Made by a program: the position numbers and the translations under genes. DNA of 64,000 nt from Herbiconiux moechotypicola (GTDB lineage: Bacteria > Actinomycetota > Actinomycetes > Actinomycetales > Microbacteriaceae), in contig NZ_JANLCN010000014.1 of NCBI RefSeq assembly GCF_024979255.1, forward strand, positions 45,307-109,306, in the 5' to 3' direction. Positions 52,218 through 60,043 of this stretch are shown here, one piece after another (the first letter of the stretch is position 1; each line of letters opens with the position of its first letter). The notes below the pieces were generated by a model. The model saw only the letters and a list, made by a program, of their open reading frames with translations. It was not told where the DNA came from and did not search any database.

Positions 52218-52322
52218 TCCGCCTGAACGCACCCGGATTCGTCACCGCCCCAGCCCGCGCTCTCGCGGCGCCCGTGCCGGTCGTGCACGAAGCGGTCGCG
52301 AGACACCACTGAAGGAACACCC

Positions 52323-53690
52323 ATGAAGTACGCCGACAGCGTCATCGATCTGGTGGGGAACACCCCGCTGGTCAAGCTCAACAGCGTCACCGAGGGCATC
52401 CAGGCCACGGTGCTCGCGAAGATCGAGTACCTCAACCCCGGAGGTTCGTCGAAAGACCGCATCGCCACCCGCATCATCGACGCCGCCGAGCGGGAGGGGC
52501 TGCTGAAGCCGGGCGGCACCATCGTCGAGCCCACCTCCGGCAACACGGGCATCGGGCTCGCCCTGGTCGCCCAGCAGCGCGGCTACCGTTGCGTGTTCGT
52601 GCTGCCCGACAAGGTGGGGGAGGACAAGCGCAACGTGCTCACCGCCTACGGTGCCGAGATCGTGGTGACCCCCACGGCCGTCGCGCCCGAAGACCCCGAC
52701 TCCTACTACTCGGTCTCCGACCGGTTGGTGCGCGAGATCCCCGGCGCCTTCAAGCCGAACCAGTACGCCAACCCCAACGGGCCGCTCAGTCACTACGAGA
52801 CCACCGGTCCCGAGATCTGGCGCGACACCGAGGGCCTCATCACCCACTTCGTGGCGGGGGTGGGCACCGGCGGCACCATCAGCGGAACCGGCCGCTACCT
52901 CAAAGAGGTCTCCGACGGACGGGTGACCGTCATCGGCGCCGACCCGGAGGGCTCGGTCTACTCCGGCGGCACCGGCCGCCCCTACCTCGTCGAGGGCGTG
53001 GGCGAGGACTTCTGGCCGGCTGCCTACGACGCGAGCGTGGTGGACGAGATCATCGCGGCCAGCGACGCCGAGTCGTTCGAGCTCACCCGCCGCCTCGCCC
53101 GCGAGGAGGGTCTGCTCGTGGGCGGCTCGAGCGGCCTCGCCGTCGCTGCGGCGCTCAGGGCCGCCCGCGACCTGCCGGCCGACGCCGTCGTGGTCGTGCT
53201 GCTGCCCGACGGCGGCCGCGGCTACCTCGGCAAGATCTTCAACGAGAAATGGATGCGCTCCTACGGCTTCGCCACCGAGAGCGAGGGGTCGACGGTGCGC
53301 GAGCTGCTCGCCCTCAAGGGCGATGTGCTCCCGGCACTCGTGCACGTGCATCCGAGCGACACCGTGCACGACGCCATCGGCATCATGGCCGAGTACGGTG
53401 TCTCGCAGGTGCCGGTGCTCTCGGCCGAGCCCCCCGTCGTGATGGGCGAGGTGGTGGGCTCGCTCGACGAGCAGACCGTGCTCGACCAGGTGTTCGGGGG
53501 CAGCGCCGCGATGACCGACAAGGTCGGCGACATCGTGGGCGCCGCGCTGCCGCTCATCGGCATCAACGAGCCCATCTCCTCGGTGCGCCAGGCGCTCGTC
53601 GCAACACCGGCGCTGCTCGTCTCCGACGACGGCAAGCCGGTGACCGTCATCACCCGGCAAGACCTCCTCACCTTCCTCAGCGAAGCCTGA
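52323..53690 (+). CDS. cbs: Cystathionine beta-synthase
   Basis: A 455-residue fold-type II PLP enzyme: NPGGSSKDRIA with PLP Lys44, TSGNTGIGLA for the substrate carboxylate, and GVGTGGTISGTGRYLKE for phosphate binding, then a C-terminal pair of CBS domains (about 335-455). It lacks the heme-binding N-terminus of animal enzymes. It condenses serine (or O-acetylserine) with homocysteine to cystathionine, the first step of reverse transsulfuration. GAAGGAA precedes the ATG. The following gene encodes the second enzyme. A Cys-codon leader ORF precedes it. Confidence 0.92.
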   Translation: MKYADSVIDLVGNTPLVKLNSVTEGIQATVLAKIEYLNPGGSSKDRIATRIIDAAEREGLLKPGGTIVEPTSGNTGIGLALVAQQRGYRCVFVLPDKVGEDKRNVLTAYGAEIVVTPTAVAPEDPDSYYSVSDRLVREIPGAFKPNQYANPNGPLSHYETTGPEIWRDTEGLITHFVAGVGTGGTISGTGRYLKEVSDGRVTVIGADPEGSVYSGGTGRPYLVEGVGEDFWPAAYDASVVDEIIAASDAESFELTRRLAREEGLLVGGSSGLAVAAALRAARDLPADAVVVVLLPDGGRGYLGKIFNEKWMRSYGFATESEGSTVRELLALKGDVLPALVHVHPSDTVHDAIGIMAEYGVSQVPVLSAEPPVVMGEVVGSLDEQTVLDQVFGGSAAMTDKVGDIVGAALPLIGINEPISSVRQALVATPALLVSDDGKPVTVITRQDLLTFLSEA

Positions 53691-53721
53691 CGGCTCGCGC
53701 ATCCCGAACCGAAAGATCAGC

Positions 53722-54882
53722 ATGGCCAGCAAGAACGACGAGCAGTTCGAGACCCGGGCGATCCACGCCGGGCAGCAGTTCGACCCCACCACCGGGGCGA
53801 TCATCCCCCCGGTGTACCTCACCTCCACCTTCGTGCAGGACGGCATCGGCGGCTTCCGCGGCGGGTACGAGTACGCCCGTGGCGGCAACCCCACCCGCAC
53901 CTCGCTCGAGACCCTCCTCGCCTCGCTCGAGGGGGCGAAGCACGGACTCTCCTTCGCCTCGGGTCTGGCGGCCGAAGACGCGCTGCTGCGCGCGGCACTC
54001 GGGCCGGGTGACCGCATCGTGCTCGGCAACGACGCCTATGGCGGCACCCACCGCCTGATCGACCGCATCCACGGCAAGTGGGGGGTCGAGAACGCCGTCG
54101 TCGAGATGGGCGACCTCTCGGCCGTGAGCAAGGCCGTCGCCGCGGGCCAGACGAAGATGCTCTGGCTCGAGACGCCCTCGAACCCGCTCATGAAGATCAG
54201 CGACATCGCCGAGCTCGCCGAGATCGGGCACGCGGCCGGAGCCATCGTGGTGGTCGACAACACCTTCGCCTCGCCCTACCTGCAGCAGCCGCTCGCGCTC
54301 GGCGCCGACGTGGTGGTGCACTCCACCACGAAGTACCTCGGCGGCCACTCCGACGTGCTCGGCGGCGCCGTGGTGCTGAACGACGACGCCCTCGAAGAGA
54401 AGGTGCGCTTTCTGCAGTTCGCCTCCGGCGGGGTCTCCGGGCCGATGGATGCGTGGCTCACCACGCGGGGCATCAAGACGCTCGCGGTGCGGATGGACCG
54501 GCACTCGGCCAACGCGCAGGCGATCGCCGAGCACCTCGTGGGTCACCCGGCGCTCGAGACGGTGTACTACCCGGGCCTCCCGGAGCATTCCGGTCACGAG
54601 CTCGCGAAGCGGCAGATGCGGTCGTTCGGCGGCATGATCTCGGTGGCGCTCAAAGGCGGGCCCAAGGCGGCGCGCAAGTTCGCCGAGTCGACCAGGGTGT
54701 TCCAGCTGGCGGAGTCGCTCGGTGGCGTGGAGTCGCTCATCGGCTACCCGTCGGAGATGACCCACGCCTCGGTGAAGGGCACACCGCTCGAGGTGCCCGA
54801 GAACGTCATCAGGCTCTCGGTGGGCATCGAGTCGGTCGACGACCTGCTCGCCGACCTCGACCGGGCGCTTCCGCGGCGCTGA
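53722..54882 (+). CDS. Cystathionine gamma-lyase/gamma-synthase family enzyme
   Basis: A 386-residue Cys/Met-metabolism PLP enzyme: YEYARGGNPTRTSLE, FASGLAAEDALLR, VDNTFASPYLQQPLALGAD, and PLP Lys204 in HSTTKYLGGHSD. Sequence alone does not separate MetB (gamma-synthase) from gamma-lyase. Its place 31 bp after cystathionine beta-synthase favours gamma-lyase, which splits cystathionine to cysteine. GAAAGAT is a modest ribosome binding site. Confidence 0.9.
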   Translation: MASKNDEQFETRAIHAGQQFDPTTGAIIPPVYLTSTFVQDGIGGFRGGYEYARGGNPTRTSLETLLASLEGAKHGLSFASGLAAEDALLRAALGPGDRIVLGNDAYGGTHRLIDRIHGKWGVENAVVEMGDLSAVSKAVAAGQTKMLWLETPSNPLMKISDIAELAEIGHAAGAIVVVDNTFASPYLQQPLALGADVVVHSTTKYLGGHSDVLGGAVVLNDDALEEKVRFLQFASGGVSGPMDAWLTTRGIKTLAVRMDRHSANAQAIAEHLVGHPALETVYYPGLPEHSGHELAKRQMRSFGGMISVALKGGPKAARKFAESTRVFQLAESLGGVESLIGYPSEMTHASVKGTPLEVPENVIRLSVGIESVDDLLADLDRALPRR

Positions 54883-54907
54883 GCCGCTGAGCCGCCGACC
54901 TGCTGAC

Positions 54908-54934
54908 CGGCCGGCCCGCTGACCGGGCCGGCCG
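54908..54934. terminator. Hairpin between convergent transsulfuration and peptidase genes
   Basis: CGGCCGGCCCG and CGGGCCGGCCG form a perfect 11-bp stem with a 5-nt loop, without a U-tract. It lies in the 76-bp gap between convergent genes. Confidence 0.6.
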
Positions 54935-54958
54935 TCGCCGCGTCGAAGCCCCCGCGCC

Positions 54959-56695
54959 CTACAGCGCCGGCTTCGATGGCGTGAAGATCCACGCGTCGAA
55001 GAGCGCGCCGAGGTCGTCGCCCGAGACCGACTCGGCGTAGTCGATGAACTGCTCGGTCGACACCGAGGTGCCGGCGTGCCCGGCGGCCCAGCCCTGCAGG
55101 ATGGCGAAGAAGTCGTCATCGCCCACCTCCGTACGCAGGGCCTGGAGGGTCAGTGCGCCGCGGGTGTACACCGGTCCGTCGAAGATGCCGGCCGGGCCCG
55201 GGTCGGCCACCACCGTCGACCAGAAGTCGGCGGGCGCGACGGCGTAGATGCGGTCGAAGGTCTGCTGCGGGGTCGGGCCGCCGGTGTGCTCGGCCCACAG
55301 CCACTCCGCGTAGGTGGCGAAGCCCTCGTTCAGCCAGATGTCGGCCCAGCGTTCCATCGACACGTCGTCGCCGTACCACTGGTGGGCGAGCTCGTGCACC
55401 ACGACCGAGGCGTCGGCGTCGGCGGGGAACGACCAGCTCGGGTAGATCGGCCGGGTCTGGTTCTCGAGCGCGTAGGGGAGCGGCTCGCCCGGCGAGAGGT
55501 CGGCGATGGCGATGCCGCCGGCCTCGCTGAACGGGTACGGGCCGAACGACTGCTCGAGGAAGTCGATCACCTCGGGCTCGGTGGCGAACACGGCCGACGC
55601 GACGTCGCCCACTGTCGTGCCGCCCCCATCCGCCTCGACTGAGTAGAGGGAGGGGTCGATGGCGTCGTAGTAGGTGATGCCGTCGACCGTGCTGGTGGTG
55701 ATGTCGTAGACGCCCACCGTGGCCGTGGCGAGGTAGGTCGCCATCGGCTGGTCCATCTCCCAGGTGAAGCTGCTCGTGCCCGCCTCGGTTGACCGCTCGG
55801 CCAGTCGCCCGTTGCCCACGACGGTGAGTCCCTCGGGCACGGCCATCGTGGTGGTGAAGGTGGCCTTGTCGGCGGGGTGGTCGTTGGCGGGGAACCAGGT
55901 GGCGGCCACCCGGGGCTGACCCACGATCACGGCGCCGTCGGTGGAGCGGAACACGCCGGCCGGGCCGAACGCGTCGTCGATCGTGATGGGCACGCCGCTG
56001 TAGCTCACCGTCGTGGTGATGGTGCTGCCGCTCAGGATGCCCGTGGCTGGGATGACCGTGAGCTCGGTGCGTGGCGGGGTGGCGTCGGCATCGGTCGAAC
56101 CGGGCACCTGCGGCTGGGCGGTGACCATGCTGATCTGGGTGGTGGAGAGGTTCCACTCGGCGGGCGTGTCGTTCACCGTGACCGAGGCGACGGTGATCGC
56201 GTCGGTGCCGTCGACGTTGCGGGTGTCGAAGTCGAGGTTGAAGGTCTTGAGGTTCTCGGTGGCCGTGGCGGTGATGGTGGCCGAACCGGAGAGCACGCCG
56301 TCGGCGGGGTCGTAGGCGAGGTCGAGAGCGTAGTGCTGCACGTCGTAGCCGCCGTTGCCGTCGAGGGGGTAGTAGGGGTCGCCGATGCCGTCGGCGCCCT
56401 CGACGTAGTCGACGGGCGTGACGGTGGGGGTGGGGCTCGGCGTGGGCGCGACCGTGGGGGCGGCGGTGGCGGTCGACGGGCACGGCTCGGCGGCGACGGC
56501 CGGTTGCGGCGCGAGCCCGCCGGTCGCCAGGAGGGCGAGCACGAGGAGCGGGATGGCGGCCAGCGCCGCAGCCGAACGGCGACGGCGCCGCACCACGAGC
56601 CAGGTGACGCCGGCGCCGATGGCCACCACGGCCAGGGCGAGCAGCGCCAGCGGGAAGGGGCCCGAGCCGGTGGCCGCCAGTACGCAGTCGGTCAT
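54959..56695 (-). CDS. M1-family metallopeptidase with unusual N-terminus
   Basis: A 578-residue secreted or membrane-tethered aminopeptidase. Zinc site HELAH (His434, His438) with Glu435 and Glu457 in NEGFA; YALENQTRP is the substrate N-terminus (GxMEN-like) motif. The N-terminus is odd: LAATG (6-10), a hydrophobic helix (14-34) and RRRRR (36-40), which looks like a C-terminal sortase signal placed at the front. A second hydrophobic stretch ends QPAVAA (about 44-69), followed by a Pro/Thr linker. GAGGACG precedes the ATG at 56695. Confidence 0.87.
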   Translation of the reverse strand: MTDCVLAATGSGPFPLALLALAVVAIGAGVTWLVVRRRRRSAAALAAIPLLVLALLATGGLAPQPAVAAEPCPSTATAAPTVAPTPSPTPTVTPVDYVEGADGIGDPYYPLDGNGGYDVQHYALDLAYDPADGVLSGSATITATATENLKTFNLDFDTRNVDGTDAITVASVTVNDTPAEWNLSTTQISMVTAQPQVPGSTDADATPPRTELTVIPATGILSGSTITTTVSYSGVPITIDDAFGPAGVFRSTDGAVIVGQPRVAATWFPANDHPADKATFTTTMAVPEGLTVVGNGRLAERSTEAGTSSFTWEMDQPMATYLATATVGVYDITTSTVDGITYYDAIDPSLYSVEADGGGTTVGDVASAVFATEPEVIDFLEQSFGPYPFSEAGGIAIADLSPGEPLPYALENQTRPIYPSWSFPADADASVVVHELAHQWYGDDVSMERWADIWLNEGFATYAEWLWAEHTGGPTPQQTFDRIYAVAPADFWSTVVADPGPAGIFDGPVYTRGALTLQALRTEVGDDDFFAILQGWAAGHAGTSVSTEQFIDYAESVSGDDLGALFDAWIFTPSKPAL

Positions 56696-56793
56696 TGTCG
56701 TCCTCGCTATGCCATGGCTGTGGAGAGCCTGAGAGTGGTGCCGGAGCACCAGCATAGGGCGGCGGTCGCGCTGGTGACCATGGCTGCGCTTCG

Positions 56794-56825
56794 CTAGTCT
56801 CAGAAGTTAGGTCACCCTTACCCGA
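56794..56825 (+). promoter_or_regulatory. -10 and iron box of the siderophore-interacting gene
   Basis: TAGTCT at 56794-56799 is a candidate -10. TTAGGTCACCCTTACCCGA at 56807-56825 matches the DtxR/IdeR iron-box pattern at 13 of 19 positions and covers the expected transcription start. Repression by iron is predicted. Confidence 0.55.
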
Positions 56826-56837
56826 ATGGAGCCGGGC

Positions 56838-57629
56838 ATGAGCAACATCACCGTCACCCACGCCGAGTCCGGCCTCGTCACCGCCGAGGTGCTGCGCACC
56901 GAGCGCGTCACACCCCACATGGTGCGGGTCACCCTCGGCGGGGGAGGCCTCGACCGCTTCGAGTTCAAGGGCTTCGACCAGTGGTTCCGCCTCGCCGTGC
57001 CGGTCGACGACACCACCCGGTTCGACAACCTGCCCGACCGCTACGGCATGGCCGGCTGGCTCAAGTACCTCACTCTCCCGAAGGGCACCCGTCCCGTCAT
57101 CCGCAACTACACGGTGCGGGCCTACCGCAGCGACCCGGCCGAGCTCGACATCGACTTCGTGGTGCACGGCACCTCGGGGGTCGCCGCGCCGTGGGCGGCT
57201 GCGGCGAAGGCGGGCGACGAGATCGCGTTCATCGACCAGGGCTGCGGCTGGAAGCCGGTGCCCTCCGACTGGCAGCTGCTGGTGGCCGACGAGACGGGCC
57301 TGCCCGCGGTGGCGGGCATCCTGCGCGACCTTCCGCGCGACGCACGCGGTCACGCGATCATCGAGCTCTTCGACTTCGCCGATCAGCAGGAGCTCGGTGC
57401 ACCCGAGGGGTTCACCGTGCACTGGCTCCTGCGCGACGAGGGATCGGCGCCGGGCAGCGCGGCGCTGCCGGCGCTCGCCGCCCTCGAGTTCGAGGCCGGC
57501 TCGGTCTACGCCTTCACCGTCGGGGAGTCGGCGCTGGCGACGGGGGCGCGGCGTCATCTGGTGTCGGAGCGGGGGGTGCCGAAGTCGAACGTGACCTTCT
57601 GCGGGTACTGGAAGCGATCGGCGCACTGA
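56838..57629 (+). CDS. Siderophore-interacting protein (FAD/ferric reductase)
   Basis: A 263-residue SIP/ViuB-family flavoprotein. RNYTVRAYRSDPAELDIDFVVHG is the FAD-binding barrel region (in parts), followed by the NAD(P)H domain with ADETGLPAVAGILRDLP and a C-terminal YWKR-type ending GYWKRSAH. It reduces ferric siderophores in the cytoplasm to free iron. The ATG at 56838 has GGAG 6 nt upstream; an ATG at 56826 is in frame but lies inside the iron box. Its last 116 bp overlap the opposing transporter gene. Confidence 0.9.
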   Translation: MSNITVTHAESGLVTAEVLRTERVTPHMVRVTLGGGGLDRFEFKGFDQWFRLAVPVDDTTRFDNLPDRYGMAGWLKYLTLPKGTRPVIRNYTVRAYRSDPAELDIDFVVHGTSGVAAPWAAAAKAGDEIAFIDQGCGWKPVPSDWQLLVADETGLPAVAGILRDLPRDARGHAIIELFDFADQQELGAPEGFTVHWLLRDEGSAPGSAALPALAALEFEAGSVYAFTVGESALATGARRHLVSERGVPKSNVTFCGYWKRSAH

Positions 57630-58494
57630 CGCCCGCTTTCGTGCGGCGCTGGCCGAGCAGAACGCCTCCGAGCACCAGCACCGTGCCCGCCAGCTGCGCC
57701 GGCCCGAAGTGCTCCCCGGCCACGAGGGTGCCGAGCAGCACGCCGGTGACGGGGTTGAGCAGCCCGATGAGGCCGACGGATGCGGCGGGCAGGCGCCGCA
57801 GACCGGCGAACCAGGCGAGGAAGGCCGCGGCCGTCGCCACGAGCGACACGTAGGCGAAGCCCAGCAGCTCGGTGCCGTCGGGCACCGGCGGTGGTCCCGA
57901 GAACACCGCCGCGACCGGGATGAGGACGGCCGACCCCGCGAGCAGCTGCCAGGCCGTGAGTGGCAGCACGCGCACATCGGCGCCCCAGCGCTTCGTGAGC
58001 ACGAAGCCCACCGACGACAGACACATCGCGAGGAGGGAGACGGCGACGCCGACGGGATCGATCGCTGCGGCACCGCCCGCTGCGCCCGGCGCGAGCATGA
58101 GCACCACCCCCGCGAAGCCCACTGCCGCCCCGAGTGCGGGCAGCAGCCTCGGCCGTTCGCCGAGGAGAGGCCAGGCGATGAGCAGCAGAACGCCCGCCGA
58201 GCTCGCCATCACCGTTGAGGCGATGCTCGTAGGCAGCAGTTGCGAGGCGAGGTAGATGAGCACGAAGAAGGCGCCCACGTTGAGCGTGCCGAGCACGAGC
58301 GACTTCCACCACCAGGAGCCGTGCGGCCGTTCGCGGGCGAGCAGAAGAAGAAGGAGCCCTGCCGGGAGCGCGCGGAAGACGGCGCCCCAGAGCGGTTCGT
58401 CGGCCGGGAGGAGGTGGCGGGTGACGAAGTAGTTGGAGCCCCAGGCGACGGGGGCGATGGCGGTGACGAGCGCCCAGCGCCAGGTAGCTTCCAT
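57514..58494 (-). CDS. EamA/DMT-family transporter
   Basis: A 326-residue ten-span transporter with two EamA repeats (WGSNYFVTRHLLPADEP near the start; YVSLVATAAAFLAWFAGL and PVTGVLLGTLVAGE in the second half). The final 30 or so residues are Arg/Ser/Pro-rich and read antisense to the 3' end of the siderophore-interacting gene. The ATG at 58494 lies inside a MarR-type palindrome and 7 nt after a minus-strand -10, so the mRNA should be leaderless. Likely a drug or metabolite exporter under the divergent MarR. Confidence 0.88.
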   Translation of the reverse strand: MEATWRWALVTAIAPVAWGSNYFVTRHLLPADEPLWGAVFRALPAGLLLLLLARERPHGSWWWKSLVLGTLNVGAFFVLIYLASQLLPTSIASTVMASSAGVLLLIAWPLLGERPRLLPALGAAVGFAGVVLMLAPGAAGGAAAIDPVGVAVSLLAMCLSSVGFVLTKRWGADVRVLPLTAWQLLAGSAVLIPVAAVFSGPPPVPDGTELLGFAYVSLVATAAAFLAWFAGLRRLPAASVGLIGLLNPVTGVLLGTLVAGEHFGPAQLAGTVLVLGGVLLGQRRTKAGVSAPIASSTRRRSRSTSAPPAPTPDDAAPPSPAPTPRR

Positions 58495-58523
58495 GGAAGT
58501 TAATGTAGCTTCCCGGGAAGGTA
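58485..58523. promoter_or_regulatory. Paired MarR-type operators
   Basis: Two 18-bp palindromes, TAGCTTCCATGGAAGTTA (58485-58502) and TAGCTTCCCGGGAAGGTA (58506-58523), share TA-n-CTTCCnnGGAAG-n-TA. Their centres are 21 bp apart, two helical turns. One covers the DMT start codon, the other the DMT promoter spacer and the start of the MarR -10. Confidence 0.8.
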
Positions 58524-58530
58524 GTATCAA
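58502..58530 (-). promoter_or_regulatory. Leaderless promoter of the DMT transporter
   Basis: On the minus strand TTGATA (58530-58525) and TACATT (58507-58502) are 17 bp apart, and TACATT ends 7 nt before the ATG at 58494. Confidence 0.75.
58522..58527 (+). promoter_or_regulatory. -10 hexamer for leaderless marR transcript
   Basis: TAGTAT is 6 nt before the GTG at 58534 and overlaps the opposing -35, so the two promoters exclude each other. Confidence 0.65.
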
Positions 58531-58533
58531 GGG

Positions 58534-59028
58534 GTGGACCCTTCCGATCGAGTGGCACGCATCCAGGCGGAGTGGCGTCGCGAGCGGCCCGACCTCGATC
58601 CGGAGCCGCAGGGCGTGATCGGCCGCATCCATCGGCTGGCCGCCCACCTCACGGTCGAGCTCGAGCGGGTCTACGCCGAGCACGGGCTGGGCGAGGGGGA
58701 GTTCGACGTGCTCGCGACCCTGCGGCGTGCCGGGGCCCCGTTCGAGCGGGCGCCGGGTGAACTCGCCGAGCACACGATGGTGACCACCGGGGCGATGTCC
58801 AAGCGGCTCGACCGTCTCGAGGCGGCCGGCCTGGTGGAACGCCGCGCGGCCGAGGGCGATGGGCGGCGGCGCGTGGTCGCACTGACCGCGGCCGGGCGCG
58901 AGCTGATCGACGCGGCGTTCGCCGACCACATGGCCAACGAGGCCGGCCTGCTGGCCGAGCTGCCGGCTGCCGATCGTCGCGCCCTCGAGCGCATCCTGTC
59001 GGCCTGGCTCGTCCGCGTGGAGGACTGA
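58534..59028 (+). CDS. MarR-family transcriptional regulator
   Basis: A 164-residue MarR with a winged helix (GEGEFDVLATLRRAGAPFERAPGELAEHTMVTTGAMSKRLDRLEAAGLVERRA, read in parts around residues 52-104) and the wing DGRRRVVALTAAGREL. N- and C-terminal helices form the dimer. It faces a DMT transporter across two shared palindromes and so very probably represses both genes, with release by an exported substrate. Confidence 0.92.
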   Translation: MDPSDRVARIQAEWRRERPDLDPEPQGVIGRIHRLAAHLTVELERVYAEHGLGEGEFDVLATLRRAGAPFERAPGELAEHTMVTTGAMSKRLDRLEAAGLVERRAAEGDGRRRVVALTAAGRELIDAAFADHMANEAGLLAELPAADRRALERILSAWLVRVED

Positions 59029-59205
59029 TGCGCGACACGCCGGGGCGTGTCGATGTCGGTGGCTGGATTTATCCTCAGCGGTGAGGGCTGCGGCTCTCCA
59101 CAGATCGGGCCGGAATGGCGGAATCCCGGCGTTCCGGGTGTGGAGAAACCCGTGGGTATCCCTGTTCACAGGTGTGGATGACCTGTGGATAATTACACGG
59201 GTGTA

Positions 59206-59253
59206 ACACTTCATCTAGGGGTTATCGATATCGGCGACAACTAGATGTAGTAT
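59206..59253 (+). promoter_or_regulatory. Two NrdR boxes upstream of nrdH
   Basis: ACACTTCATCTAGGGG (59206-59221) and CAACTAGATGTAGTAT (59238-59253) both fit the NrdR-box pattern acaCwAtATaTwGtgt, the second better. They are 32 bp apart, about three helical turns, as expected for NrdR. TAGTAT at 59249-59254 is a candidate -10. The rest of the 321-bp gap 59029-59349 shows no gene. Confidence 0.7.
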
Positions 59254-59349
59254 TGAACTCCCGACATCGAGGGGCCGCCCACAGTGGCGGAGACGGTGCC
59301 GGAACACTGCTTTTCTCTCTTTATCGTTCGCTCGCGAAAGGTGCGCCAC

Positions 59350-59589
59350 ATGGCAATCACGGTCTACACGAAGCCCTCCTGCGTCCAGTGCACGGCGACC
59401 TACCGCGCCCTCGAGAACAAGGGCCTCGAGTTCGAGATCTTCGACCTCTCGGTCGACGAGAAGGCGCTCGAGACCGTCAAGGAGCTGGGCTACCTGCAGG
59501 CGCCCGTCGTCATGACCTCCGAGGGCGACCACTGGTCGGGCTTCCGTCCCGACAAGATCGCCGAGCTCGCCTCCCGCGCCAGCGCCTGA
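59350..59589 (+). CDS. nrdH: Glutaredoxin-like protein NrdH
   Basis: A 79-residue NrdH redoxin with the redox pair Cys11 and Cys14 (PSCVQC) and the WSGFRPDKI thioredoxin-reductase recognition end. It supplies electrons to the class Ib ribonucleotide reductase. CGAAAGGTG precedes the ATG at 59350; the open frame above it (to 59284) is not preferred. Confidence 0.95.
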   Translation: MAITVYTKPSCVQCTATYRALENKGLEFEIFDLSVDEKALETVKELGYLQAPVVMTSEGDHWSGFRPDKIAELASRASA

Positions 59590-59593
59590 TTCG

Positions 59594-60043
59594 ATGCGGG
59601 CTGATTCCGCCCGGATTGGGTCGTCGCGCCTGCTCTCGCCTCCCGCAGACCTCGTCTACTTCTCGAGCGTCTCCGGTAACACGCACCGCTTCGTGGAGTC
59701 GCTCGGCCGGGTCGCCTCGCGCATCCCGATCTACGCCCGCGAAGAGAAGCTGAAGGCCACCGCGCCGTTCGTGCTCGTGCTCCCCACCTACGGCGGGGGC
59801 AACGGGGCGGGGGCCGTGCCCAAACAGGTGATCCAGTTCCTCAACGACGAGGGCAACCGATCCCTCATCCGCGGCGTCATCGCCGGCGGCAACACCAATT
59901 TCGGCGAGGCCTACTGCCTTGCGGGCGACATCGTCGCGCGCAAATGCAAGGTCCCGCTCCTCTATCGATTCGAAGTATTCGGAACCCCGGATGACCGCGA
60001 GGCCGTCCAGAACGGATTGGACAGACTGTGGAAGCAACTCTGA
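59594..60043 (+). CDS. nrdI: Ribonucleotide reductase flavodoxin NrdI
   Basis: A 149-residue NrdI. FMN-binding loop [17 protein letters not shown], then VLPTYGGG and the 90s loop [14 protein letters not shown]. It generates the oxidant that assembles the Mn(III)2-tyrosyl cofactor of NrdF. The ATG at 59594 is 4 bp after nrdH; the first 15 or so residues are longer than usual, so a later start is possible. It overlaps nrdE by 16 bp. Confidence 0.92.
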   Translation: MRADSARIGSSRLLSPPADLVYFSSVSGNTHRFVESLGRVASRIPIYAREEKLKATAPFVLVLPTYGGGNGAGAVPKQVIQFLNDEGNRSLIRGVIAGGNTNFGEAYCLAGDIVARKCKVPLLYRFEVFGTPDDREAVQNGLDRLWKQL

